From positions 3,857,001 to 3,921,000 of the forward strand of contig NC_064039.1 in the NCBI RefSeq assembly GCF_932526225.1: DNA of 64,000 nucleotides. Direction: 5' to 3'. The DNA is from Nematostella vectensis (Eukaryota > Cnidaria > Anthozoa > Actiniaria > Edwardsiidae). Position numbers and translations under genes: made by a program. This document shows positions 13,101 through 25,200 of this stretch, in pieces (position 1 is the stretch's first letter; the number at the start of each line of letters is the position of its first letter). The notes below the pieces were generated by a model. That model had not been told where the DNA came from. It saw only the letters and a list, made by a program, of their open reading frames with translations, and made no database searches.

Positions 13101-16100
13101 CTTGCTTTTATCAATTTTACGGAAACTTTTAATATTTCTTGTAAATTGCACACCCCAATTTTGAAGGTCATTTTCTTTTCAAAAATGGTGCATTATACAT
13201 GAGTAAAAATGGTATTTCCTGATTATAGCATTAAACTCGCTGCAATGTGTTTATATTTATTTTCTACAGTTTAAGACTTGTTTTAAGGTGGCGCGCCGAG
13301 GTTGTTTTGGCTAGTTCCCTATATTAGACTCATTTTCGGCTCGATTTTCATGGTTTGTCAGATCCCGCAAGATTCACACTTGTTCGAAATCAAATTATAT
13401 TTTTTCATGCAAGGTAAATGGAAGCAATTTTTTTAAATGAAAATATCAAAATCTGCGCGATGAATTTTTTTCTAAATTAACAGTAACACCTAACAATACT
13501 CCAGCTTGAAGCACACGAAGTTTTGGCTTAAAACTGACCTGTCAAACTTCGCGATTGATGAATCTTTATTTTACGCCAAAATTGTCCTTGCAATCTTTGA
13601 AAAAATAAATGCACTCTTGCCTACAAAGATCCATCCCTGAATTTACGACCCCTGCTAAGTCCACACCCTAAGGCAACTTGTGTGAGAGGGGCTAGAGGAC
13701 CAGTGTTGCACAAGAATAAATTCCGGATGGTCAATTCGAGAGTATTTTTATTAAGATAATTTGAAAACTAAAGAATTTATTCCTTTTCAACATTTGAGCC
13801 CAAGCCGCGCCTCTTCTAAACTATTACCCAACGCTATGGCTAAAATAGGCCTTACCGAAAGTACTTGCTTAATGCAGTTGCATGTCGAACCTGCGTTTAT
13901 GAGAAACTAGAATCGAAAGTTGAGGATATGAAGGCACTTCCAACAAAGCCCACGCCAGCATCACACATGGTAATTGACGAGCTGCCTTGTTTGTTTCACA
14001 TGTGACAAATTTGCACGAGCGAAACTGAGATCCTGGGTTGTGCATTTCGTAGAGATATCTCTATTCTGTGAGAGCGCTTACTGTGAAGAAGTGAACGCTG
14101 AAAGAAACACTCTATACAGTCTTACTGAAGAAAATAAAAGAGAGAGAGAGAGAGAGATTCATCGCGCAGATTTAGAGATTTTTATTTTAATATAAAAATA
14201 TTGGTTCCTTTTAACTTGCATGACAAAAAATAATTTGATTTCCAAGAAGAGTGAATCTAGCGGAATCTGATAAAGCATAGATGTATTGATAAAATCTGAA
14301 AAATTTACGAAAATTGCGCCGAAAATGAGTCTTCTGTAGGGAACATAGTATATAAGCTGTTTAGCCAAAACAACCTCGGCGCGCCACCTTAAGAAATAGA
14401 ATCCTCAGAGTATTTAAAGTACTGTATCAAGTGACTTTTTCCACTTGCATTGAATTCCTGCCTGCTGTTTGAGACAAGCCTTTTATACAGATACCTTCTT
14501 CTAAAAAAAACATCTCCTAATAGGGCTGTCATCATGAATACTACTGTACTATGCTTATTATAATTTATGTATTTTTTTTATTAATATTAGGGTTCTTCCC
14601 CACTTGGGCAACAATCCTAAAATTGTTTTCATTGAAGTAAAGAATAATGGCCGGTACCGTAAGTATATAATTTATTTGTGCTGTAAATTATCTTAAACGT
14701 TTTATAAGCTGTTTTGTTAAGGCCCTGATTGACTTGGGCCAGATGAAAGATTTTAAAACAAAAATCTAAAAGTCGTTAATCTATGACTTTATCTATGACT
14801 TTATCTGTCAGTGAGGGAATGTCTGTGTCTATTAATTCTAATGGAGTAAAAAAATATCAACAGGGCCATAGCAGGGGGTGGGGCCCTGGTGGCATAAATT
14901 ATAAGGAAATGACCATTGGGGGTGTGGCTGCCCCCCCTCCCCACGATATTTTCATAATCTTTCTGTATTGTGCCCCCCCCCCAATCTTACGTGGCCTGCT
15001 ATGGCTAAGATCAACTCTAATCCAGAGCAGTAGGGTACTGTGCATATTTTTGTAACAGTCAAGTCATATTTTGATTCTTTTAGATTGTGTGAATTCAGAT
15101 CACTTTCTTCTTACTCAGATTCTTCAGTGCTGAAGTTTGCGGATTTGTCATCAGACTCACCTGATGGTGTGCAAGTGTTTGATAATAGCCTTGGGTTTTT
15201 TGGCTCTCTGTCATTTGAAATGCAGGGGAACTATCTGTTTGTAAAGGTATGTGTCCATGAATTATTGTCCACAAAAGGACAATGACTTCCTGTTTTCAGG
15301 TTTCGTAGGTAGGTTTTCATAAATTCCAAGGTGCACTGTGTTTTTGATGAAGCAATAAAATGCATATCCCTGTGTCTGGTTTTTACAGGGGTACATATGT
15401 TGGGAGAATTGATTAAAAACTTGAAAATCATGATCAAAGAGATAAAGATTTGCATTCATTTCATAGTCAAAATCTACCGTAATTATCCTTACATACTAAT
15501 GTGACTCGTTACCAGAGTGTTGGGTTTGTCATGTTTGAATAACAAACTCGCACGAGGGCAACAAAGAAGCTTAGGTGAGAAACCTTTTCTTATAAAAAAA
15601 AAATATTGTTGGTTTTTCACATATTATCTTTTTTTTTCAGAAACACTATCCATCAAGTGCTCTTTTTGTGTCTTATAACCTTGGCAAATTTCAGAAAGCA
15701 GTATTTCCTCTCAAGCTACCAGAGACTGTAAGTATCTTTGTTGATTCTGCTTGCAAGTGGCAAGGAATGCTGATGGTGATGAAAAATAGAAGCCAGTAGG
15801 CCTTGTCATTATCACATCCATACTCAGTTTAAAAGAGTCTTTGACAGCCTCCATTTTGTCAATTTAGAAAAATAGTGGGCATTTATTTCCAGTAAGGCAA
15901 TTTTGGGAAGCTTTTAGGATATTTGAATTTGGTGAATGAGAACCTAAAGCAATATAATAATGTGTTTTCCATTTCTAGGACTATTATGTTGTTGATGCCA
16001 GTGAGGGTGAAGTGCTTGTGTCTGTGAAACATCTCATGACCTACAACCTTTACGTGTCCGGTACAAATGGGACCAAGTATTCCCTCTCCCTGCAACGCCT

Positions 16101-19100
16101 ACTTGCAACCCGTACTATACAATGGAATAAAATTCAAACACTGGCAGATATACACATGGTTAGTAAACCTAATTATAATTGAATAGCCCTATTTCTAGTT
16201 CCACTATGACCCCTGGACTTACAGACTAAGGACGCATAGATACAGAGTAAGCCTCGACTTCATGCACATACCAGCGAGAATGCTCTGAAACTTGGAATAA
16301 AACAATGCAAAAACCTGTGAATACTTCATGATCCCGCTGGTATTTACAATCAACTCAATTGAAACCGAGTCTTTGCACTGTATTTATGCGTCCTCTGTGC
16401 CTATGACCAGCAGGCACAGTGGAACTCTAAACTGGACTATTGAGTCATGCAGGAACTAGGAATACCAAAAAAAATATGTACATTTAAATTTGTTTTCCCA
16501 GTTTTACTAGCCAACCCGTGGGTATTTACTTAAATAGTGATGGTTTTACACGATAAGAAACTTCATCTTACTTAATGGACTCATAATCTTTGGAGCTTGC
16601 TTACCGGAAAGATGAAGGGAGAAGCTGGAAAAAATCAACCCATTACATAATATTTGTTTGTGAATAAAAAAAACATTGATTGCATGTGAAAAGCACTAAG
16701 TAAACTCACGAAGCAGGCTACTGTTTACCAGAAATAAAAAATATACTTGAATAGGAAATATTGCTCGTTAGACCTACACCAGAGTATGGCCTGGTAGAGG
16801 TGTCTAGGGTACTTCGGATATAGGTACTGTTTGTGGTTTATTAGCATGTCACTTCATGAATGTTACTGATCCCAGGTCAAGAGCTTGCGTGGAGTGTACT
16901 TGGCTAATATTCACTTTGGCCACAAGCGCTACTTCCGTACGATGATCACCTTCGACAAGGGCGGGACATGGTACCCCCTTAGGGTCCCCCAGGACTCCCA
17001 GAGCTCATGTGTTTTGGTAAGAACATGAACCATATGTAATTCAATCTTAGTACATCATCCATAGCCTCCCATGAGACTGATGTCTAACCTAGGAATTCGG
17101 GTACATTTTTAAACAAAATTTTATGACAATAAGCATACAAAGCAACCTCTTACAGTACTCCAATTTGCCTTTTAACTCCCAGCTTCTAATTTGGGTTACC
17201 TTTTTCCATTTATCATGGATTTATATGAGAGAAACAATTGAAATGACATACCAGGCATTTCTATCACATAAGTGTAACACAGATACAATGTATCAATAAA
17301 AATATGATAGAACAGTTTTTTTAATCCTATCAAATTTTTCAAGTGTATGAAATGTTTTTCTACCAACCTTCCTTGCATTTCTAATTATGATTTTCTCTGC
17401 CTTTAGCCAAAGTGCTCACTCAACTTACACATGCAACACAGCCAGCACTACTACCAAATCCCAGGCATAGTATCCTCCAAGACTGCTGTTGGCTTGATCA
17501 TAGCGCAGGGTAAGTTTATACCAAATCCCAGGCATAGTGTCCTCCAAGACTGCTGATGGCTTGATCATAGCGCAGGGTAAGTTAATACCAAATCCCAGGC
17601 ATTAAGTTCTACAAGACTGCTGTTGGCTTGATCATAGCGCAGGGTAAGTTTATACCAAATCCCAGGCATAGTGTCCTCCAAGACTGCTGTTGGTTTAATC
17701 ATAGCGCAGGGTAAGTTTATACCAAATCCCAGGCATAGTGTCCTCCAAGACTGCTGTTGGCTTGATCATAGCGCAGGGTAAGTTTATACCAAGTCCCAGT
17801 CATTAAGTTCTACAAGACTCCTGTTGGCTTGATCATAGCACAGAGAAAGTTTCATAAGCTTTGCAAGCTACACATGCGACCAATTTTACCCCCACGTGAA
17901 AGCCGCCTCCCCTCCCCCCAAAATGAACAATCCAAGAAACCATTGAGTTTATTTTCCAAGGTCTATAGAATTGGAAGCCTTTTATCGCCAAAATTGGGTG
18001 CCTTTTATTTTCATGTCTTAGAAGTCATGTATTTGGTTAGAACATGATTGTCAGAAAGTAATGTGGTGTTACAGAGGTCAGAACTGCTTGCGAAGGAGAC
18101 CACTAAACTGATTTATCTTGTGTCTTACAGGGGAACTGGGCACTAGCTTTACACTAAACCCTAACGTCTTCATGTCACGTGATGGAGGGCTAACATGGAA
18201 AAGGGTATGAATGCATAGTATGAATAGGAATATAGTAGAAAGCCTATTAGGGAAAGCACTACATTTTGCATACTGTACTGTATGTGTTAATTATGTTCAT
18301 TTTGCTATTTACACACCATTGTAAGTACAAGGTAAGCGCAATGTTCATGTTCATGGCGTTCTTACAGCTTCTCACGATATTACACACCATTGTAAGTACA
18401 AGGTAAGCGCAATGTTCATGTTCATGGCGTTCTTACAGCTTCTCACGATTTTACACACCATTGTAAGTACAAGGTAAGCGCAATGTTCATGGCGTTCTTA
18501 CAGCTTCTCACGATTTTACACACCATTGTAAGTACAAGGTAAGCGCAATGTCCATGTTCATGGCGTTCTTACAGCTTCTCACGATTTTACACACCATTGT
18601 AAGTACAAGGTAAGCGCAATGTTCATGGCGTTCTTACAGCTTCTCACGATTTCTAAAAAAGGGGCTGCTCTCTGAAGTGCTACCTGTAAACTCTTTATTT
18701 GTGCATCTATTTTATTGGAAGAGCCACAAACGATAGTCCTTTCCTTGCAGGTTCTTTATGGTTCTTACGATTTTGTTCTGCTGGACCATGGTGGCATCAT
18801 TGCTGCTGTTCCCTTACGAAACAACACTAAAACAGTCCAGTAAGTAGACCTAAATGCATGGATAATAACTTCAAAATAATTCACCTTCCCCCCTTCTTCC
18901 CAAAACCCTTTGTCATACGCACATGAGACCGGATCAGGCACCAAAATTGTAAACAAGATGGCAAAGTTTGTTTAACCTCGGTAATAAAAAAACGTGTTTA
19001 GGGAAGATGTTGGGAAGGTGAATCATTTTGAAATGCATTAGGTTTTGACAGATTTAATGGATCCTCCTTTTTAAGGATGGCTTCGAATTTCCTCTGATTG

Positions 19101-22100
19101 GAAAGATTCATTTCGTCTGATGTGCATGTCATTTTGATCCGCAGATATAGTTGCTCAGAAGGTAACACTTGGGCCTCTCTCGAGCTTGCTCAAGGGCTTC
19201 TTGCATATGGTCTTGTGACGGAGCCTGGGTCCACCACACTCGTCTCTAAGTATGTTTTCCCTTTAAAGAAGACCAATTATGGAGTTGTCAAAAAATCCAT
19301 TTCCATTAAAATGATGATGGGCCGTTCATGGCCGGACGGACCTTTGAAGATCGATGCCTTGATCACTGACCACATCTCAAAGAAAAAAACATCTGCTTAT
19401 AATTTTACATGTTTTTTTTCTGGTGGTAGCACTGATTAATTTTGCCACAGCATTACTAATAAAAGCTTTAGCTTTCATAAGATGATGTTTTTGACACGAA
19501 GGTGTGTTCCTCTAACCAACCATGTCCTCCTTTTGGTTTTCAGTATTTTCGGTCAACACCTGAACAAACGGTTTGAGTGGCTTTCTGTTAAGTTAAACTT
19601 CTCATCTGTGTTCAGCCAGCCTTGCACTGATGCGAATTACACACAGTGGTCCCCAGTCGATGAGGTATTTAACTTATCCTTCAACAGCTTTTTGTCTTCA
19701 GTACAGATGCGGATTTTTACTGCAACTCTTTACTTTTTGTATCAGAGAGTCAGTGGAAACTGTTCGCTTGGTGAGATGATAGTCTACACGCGCCGCAAAG
19801 CCTCCGATTGCTGCTTCAATGGCAGGGACTATAATGGGTCCATCATTAGAGGGACTTGTAATTGTACTGATGAGGACTACATGTGGTAAGAAAAGATTTG
19901 TTTGCTATTCAGGGAACCTGCGGGAGGATTCGTGTGGTTATGAGAGTTTTATTTTGCTATCAATGTTTGAACAAGCTCTCATACCCTTACTTCCTATTGG
20001 GAAGTATCTTACCATCTTAAACCTGGTAAATGACTTTCATATTTTCTTAAGTTGGGCGGGAAGGCGTGGCAGAGAGACGGGGAATTTGAACGAAGTGTCT
20101 CCTATTATGGAAAAGTTATTAAATTGGACTTTTTAAGAGGATGGACTTAACTAGAAGTTAGCCGCTTTCAAAGTTAGTACTTTAGTTTACCACTACTGTT
20201 CGTATAGTGATGTTTGGCAAGTGTTGTTATAGTGATGTTGTTCTTAATGTGTTGTTATAGTGACGTTGGGTTCAAACGAGACAGGGATGATAACGAATGC
20301 TATCCCGAGGATTTGGCCGTACTCGTACCGGATCCATGTCCAGAGACAACATACTACATGAAGTCTTCAGGGTAAGTCAAACGTTCTTCAGGGTAAGTCA
20401 AACGCTCTTCAGGGTTAGTCAATCTTCAGGGGATCCACTTCAAGATGACCGGTTGTACACATTTTGAGGCCATTCTTGATCATGTGTCTGGGGTTTGTTT
20501 AGATATCGGAAGGTTCCTGGAGACAGGTGCTCCGGAGGACAGCTTGAGCAGGACTTTAAGCCTGTGTGGACCCGCTGCCCCACTCTGGGTAAGTGACCTT
20601 AGCACTTACCCTACCTTTTGTTAGAACTCTCCACTTCTCCTCTTGCTTCCTAACAAGAAATCATCCAGCGAGCTCAAACTCTTGTTTCTTGATTAGTCAG
20701 ACCCTGGACTTCCTCACTTGTCTCTTGTCCTCTACACTTGTGTTCACTATGACCCAAATATGTCCATTGTTTTTCGAAGTATCTTCGCATTGCTATTAGT
20801 TTCTTGCTCTGGTACAGCTACCGTAAACGCTCTGCTATTTTATCCATATTTTTGTCGGTCCAATAGCTCCCGAAGGCCTTCAGATCATAATGGAGAGGAC
20901 AACTGTAGCCTCCCTCACACCCATCTCCTTCAAACTCGTCCAAAACAAGGTAGCACACCCAAACATACTTATTTCGTCACAGGCAACGGGGAAAGGAGGT
21001 ATAAAACAATTCACGGTTCAGTTTCACGGTTTTACAAAGACTTGGGCTCTGCTATTTCATCTCTTTCTGCGTTTTATGTCACGATGATTTTATTGCGCTA
21101 AGCCAGTGCCAAGCGCTAACACAGTTTTTCCAGTCAATTCAGCCAATCGACTTGGATGCTTTATTGCTCTTCGTGTCATTGCTAGCATGACAAAATGGCA
21201 GTCAGACATGACGTTATGGAAGTATATTTACGTCATCATGAAGGTCAAAGAAGCTGAACTGTGACGTCATCTCTTTATGCCCATGATGATATTATGACTG
21301 CTGTGTGATCGTTTTTTACCACAGGGTTCTATCTCAAGCACGTGGTACGTTTGGGACTTTGGTGACAGTAACAAGACTACAAACCTGACGGGCCTAGCGC
21401 TTGCAAAGAACCTGACCCACGAGTACAAATACCACGGGGATTATAACGTGACAATCACTGCAGGCAACATAATGGGGAGCGCTTATACCAAGATCATCGT
21501 ACGAGTAATAGGTAGGGTGCACTGCAAGGCGCGAACTTAGAATGTTTTGATGGGGGATTTGAGAGACGCAGCGGTATTGGTCCCCACGATGGTTAATGGC
21601 GGAGTTCCAGCAGCTGAATCTTCGAGCATGTTTGCTTTTTAATGTTGAGATTTGAGAATGTTGGAATAATTCCTAGAGACAACAGAAGCATTTTTATGCC
21701 TACTGAATAGTCCTTCTAATCTTCAAGTTTGTTTACTTCAGTATAGCAGGTGTATATCATACGTTTCACTTACATCGGCCTTTGTCTTTTGCCAATGTGT
21801 CGTAGACGTGATTCGGCGCGCGCAGATCATACCGCCCCATGCAGTTCTCGTCGACAGGCCTGCCGACTTCAACGTCACGCTCTTCTCCAACCACGCCCTA
21901 AGCTGGCGCTCTGAACACGGCTTCGTGCACTTCGTGTGGAGGTTTGAGGAAGGGCAAAAGCCTAACTTGACGTGGGAAAGCCAAGTTCAGCATGTGTTCA
22001 CTACCAAAGGAAAATACAAGGTTTCTCTAGAGGCGATCAACGAAGTCAGCCGCCAATACGACTCCGTTACCATCACGGTACACGGTGAGTAACGCAATGC

Positions 22101-25100
22101 ATAGGGCTTGCCGTGACTGTCACGGTACAATACGAGTAACACATTGCACCAGGCTTTCTCGTCTAAAGTTATTTACCGTGACAGTACGTACGAAAGTCGT
22201 ACGAGAGTCAGCCAGATTCTCAATCAGTTCTGTTTTCCAGACAAGCTGAGAACTCTACGGTTGTACTTCAATGAGGAGCTTGACAAGGAGAACAAGGGAA
22301 CAGTGGAATGGCGCGAGTACTTTGCACGGCGTCTTCTGGCCGAGTTAACTAGGGTAAGAACGTCACCCTTTGCAAATTAACTAAAACTAGAAGTACTTTG
22401 CTGGGCTCCTGGTGGCCGGGTTAACGAGGGTAAGAACGTCACCCTTTGTAAACGTCACCCTTTGCAAATTAACTAATACTAGAAGTACTTTGCTGGGCGC
22501 CTGGTGGCCGGGTTAACGAGGGTAAGTAGGTCTCCCTTTGCAAATTAACTAATACTAGAAGTACTTTGTAAATTAACTAATTACAAAAAAACGAACTGAT
22601 ATCATAAGCACTTTGCAGGCGCCTGGTGGCTAGATTAACTTTAAACGTTTTCTATATCACTATATTATTCTGTCGTCATCTGAGTTTAAGATTCAACATG
22701 GCAGAAGAATTTGGTTACGATCTTTAACCCAGAACAGGCCAATGGTTTCCACAGAAGGTTGCAAGCTTTGCTGTTTTCTTCCACTCTTTTTGCCCAGATC
22801 CTAAACGTAGCCTCGCAACGGCTTGAGGTAGCAGTTGTCCAAGGCTTACCCACCTATGTGGATGTGTCCATCATAGAGAGGGACGAAAACACAACCCGTA
22901 CCATGGACCAGGTATGTGTGGTCACTTTATCAAGGGACATTGACTACTGTGGAACTACTGTTGACCAAATGGTTTTAAAGAGAGGTTATAGTAGGATAGG
23001 GCGAGAGGCAGATATGCAGTCAACTCTGACGATCACGCTCTTGAGCGGGGAGCTCCACTTGTCCTAGCTTCTTGCCATCACTAGTGATAATTGTGTTTGA
23101 TTTCTACTTTCTTGCTGTCACTAGTGATAATTGTGTTTGATTTCTACTTTTTCTCCCCAGCTAGCTGAGGATATTCGCCAAGCCGTGAGTAGAAATGTCG
23201 TCGAAGTTTCATTCCCAGACGGCAGTGTCGCAACTGCTATTTATGCTGAGGTATTGAGTTATGAGGGTGAGTATAAACAGTGTAACCTAAATGGATTGCT
23301 TGCGGTGGCAAGGTTGAAGATTTATGCAGCCATGGTGGACAATCGTGATTGGCAAAACGCGGAATTTTGTTGCAAAGCTAATCTCGAAATATGTGCGCAC
23401 TACTACTGATTTGACTCTGACCCCAAGCCACTAAAATGTGAGCCGTTGGGCATAATTTTCCAAAACTGATCGTACACGTGCGACTAATAAAGATCACGAG
23501 CTTTGAGCCCAGCTATACATTTACTTGATTTCTAACAAGCTCTGTTCCTACTGCCCGTGCTGATACAGGCAAGAACATGTCTCTTCTTCTTTATTGTCAT
23601 GTCGGATTAATTTTGTTACCTTTTATACCCGCTTCATTCTAACCTTTAGCTGTTAGTGGAATCAGGGTGGGTGGGGGGGGGGGCTGTTTTTGATAGCAAT
23701 GCTGGCGGCAATGTTTGCACGTCGCTCTGGACATTTTTGCATATTATGTAGCCCGCGCAAATCCTGGATACGCACAAGGAGTGAACGTCTCTTATTCGTT
23801 CTGTTGTTTTTTAGACAAAAAGCAGTCACCGACCCGTCGGCCAGAAACTCAGGATTACCGCTTAGCCATTGCCATAGGCGTGGCTGCGGGCGTGGTGATG
23901 CTGTTCTTGGTTGGGATCATCTTTTTCGCGTACAGGTAAAGACTTAAAGTACTGTTGAATACCCCACAATCATTTCACAAGGATACACGATATCTTTTAA
24001 TAGATATCGCCTACTTGAAATAATATTGTCTACTTGAAATAATCGTATTTTGTGCAAATAGCTAAGTTTCCCGTGTAAACAAGCTCCGAATTGCTAACGA
24101 GTTGTTCGCAGGTTACCCGCTTATCAAAATCCAACATTTTTATGTCAGGAGGTACACTTGGATGTACCGAAGGTATCATCGCCTTTCTATGAACGGCTCA
24201 CAGCCGCTAAACGCAGAGACGGAGCCTGCATTGGACTATAGTGCTAACGGCGAGGGAGTGCGTTACACGGTCACGTCAGTGGGGCCAGAGCCAGGGGACA
24301 GCGACGATGAGCTCATACGAGACACGGGTAACCCATTTGCTTGTTAGTTTCGTACTATACACAGGTAACCTATTTGCTTATATGATCCGTGCCATACACA
24401 GGTAACCCATTTGCTTGTTAGTTTCGTACTATACACAGGTAACCCATTTGCTTGTAAGTTTCATACCATACACAGGTAACCCATTTGCTTGTAAGATTCG
24501 GACCATACACAGGTAACCCATTTGCTTGTAAGATTCGTACCATACACAGGTAACCCATTTACTTATAAGTTTCGCACCATACACAGGTAACCCATTTGCT
24601 CATGGTTCGTGCCACACACAGGTAACCCAATTACTTGTAAGTTTCGTACCATACAACCATACACAGGTTATTTGCTAAATTTTGCAGGGTTGTTTTGTGA
24701 GGTTGAACAATCAATTAACTACCTGGTCCAGATATAAAGCTGACGGGTAAACTTGAAACCACACAACGATCTTCAGCAATGACAAAGAAGACATGTAGCA
24801 CGCGTATATATTTTCTCGTTCATTTTGATCTACGCCACAAATGATTCGACCCGGGCCTTTTTTTCCGAATTTTGACCAAAATACCTTAATATTGCAAATT
24901 TTACTCTCGCGACTTTTGCTACATACGAACCGAATCTACAAGAAAATATAAAGATTTGACTAAATCTATCAATACGGTGAACCCGAAAATTGATGACTTC
25001 ATAGGAGGGAGGGGGGCTATAAAAACTCACATTATCTTTCCAATCTCATATCCTGACGCACTTTTTAGGTTGCTACTTAGCGACTTTGAATGGCTCACTG

Positions 25101-25200
25101 TATTTTACGTGTTTTAGGAGAATTGCAAGTCATGGAAGAACCAGAGGATGCGAACGACGACGTGCCGCTGACCTCAATTGCAGGCGCATCACGTGCGTGA
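10186..25200 (+). CDS. SorCS-type VPS10 domain sorting receptor, 27 exons, complete
   Basis: Type I membrane receptor of the sortilin/SorCS family, which sorts cargo between Golgi, surface and endosomes. Exons: 10186-10512, 11536-11621, 11789-11891, 12400-12555, 12749-12816, 14591-14658, 15059-15246, 15641-15727, 15979-16158, 16876-17016, 17407-17509, 18131-18204, 18751-18839, 19145-19249, 19544-19664, 19746-19885, 20261-20371, 20503-20588, 20867-20949, 21325-21511, 21806-22084, 22241-22353, 22798-22911, 23161-23266, 23815-23935, 24149-24327, 25118-25200. They join in phase to 1165 aa, the usual SorCS length. Signal peptide 1-24; furin-type site RERR at 66-69; VPS10 propeller with Asp-box-like repeats (YYSKDSGTHW, FMSRDGGLTW); Cys-rich 10CC module; PKD domain with YVWDFGD at about 745-834 and a second at 835-927; one TM helix at about 1055-1078; 87-aa tail with an acidic DDELI motif. 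The PKD domain separates SorCS from sortilin and SorLA. The acceptor of exon 7 was chosen at 15059 because an apparent one at 15084 breaks the frame. Confidence 0.95.
12008..12447 (+). repeat. 110-bp tandem array (4 copies) spanning the SorCS exon 4 acceptor
   Basis: Four nearly identical 110-bp units, each containing the end of the intron (tactttacag) and the first 48 bases of exon 4. Acceptor AGs fall at 12069, 12179, 12289 and 12399. Only the last copy runs on into the rest of the exon (12400-12555). Use of an earlier acceptor would add units of 110 bp, shift the frame and meet a stop. Confidence 0.97.
13287..14388. mobile_element. TTAA-flanked non-autonomous DNA transposon in SorCS intron 5
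   Basis: Terminal inverted repeats begin GGTGGCGCGCCGAGGTTGTT on the left and end with the reverse complement on the right, with homology continuing in patches to the shared AGACTCATTTTCGGC. The element is flanked on both sides by TTAA (13283-13286 and 14389-14392), the target duplication of piggyBac-like transposons. It is 1102 bp long and has no transposase-like reading frame, so it is non-autonomous. Confidence 0.85.
14865..15005. mobile_element. Short inverted-repeat element (MITE-like)
   Basis: GCCATAGCAGG at 14865-14875 is mirrored by CCTGCTATGGC at 14995-15005, enclosing about 120 bp with G-rich and C-rich halves. It lies in SorCS intron 6, just before exon 7. I could not identify a target duplication. 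Confidence 0.45.
17452..17853 (+). repeat. 67-bp tandem array (6 copies) spanning the SorCS exon 11 donor
   Basis: Units start at 17452, 17519, 17586, 17653, 17720 and 17787. The first is the last 58 bases of exon 11 plus its donor (GCGCAG|GGTAAGTTTA). The following four copies repeat both the coding part and an intact GGTAAGT donor; the sixth has a damaged donor (acagagaaagt). Only the first copy fits the reading frame of the receptor. Confidence 0.96.
18306..18645 (+). repeat. Tandem array (5 copies) with donor-like and acceptor-like motifs in SorCS intron 12
   Basis: Units of about 65-77 bp contain ACACCATTGTAAGTACAAG, then GGTAAGC, then GTTCTTACAG. Some copies lack one 'tgttca' step, so the unit length varies. 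The array is inside intron 12, not at an exon edge. Each unit brings a good donor and an acceptor-like sequence. Confidence 0.9.
20363..20418 (+). repeat. Short tandem copies of the SorCS exon 17 donor
   Basis: About 21-bp units of the form tcttcagggtaagtcaaacg follow each other three times; the third is changed to GGTTAGT. The first copy is the real exon end and donor (TCAG|GGTAAGT with the exon ending at 20371). Confidence 0.85.
22316..22645 (+). repeat. Tandem copies of the SorCS exon 22 end and donor
   Basis: The last part of exon 22 plus its donor (gttaactAGG|GTAAGAACG) and downstream intron are repeated with changes at about 22392-22440 and 22490-22530, with a decayed further copy near 22605-22640. 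Copied donors read GAGGGTAAGA and GAGGGTAAGT. The unit is roughly 75-100 bp. Confidence 0.85.
24318..24675 (+). repeat. About 38-bp tandem array (about 9 copies) spanning the SorCS exon 26 donor
   Basis: The unit reads roughly ACACAGGTAACCCATTTGCTT followed by gtaagtttcgtaccat. The first occurrence is the true exon 26 end and donor (GACACGG|GTAACC). Each later unit keeps a GGTAACC donor-like site, and several also contain GTAAG, so intron 26 begins with a ladder of potential donors. Confidence 0.93.

Noticed and set aside
15084-15246. SorCS exon 7 starting at the acceptor 15083
   Set aside because: With the fixed donor at 14658 this acceptor gives a premature stop; the one at 15058 keeps the frame.
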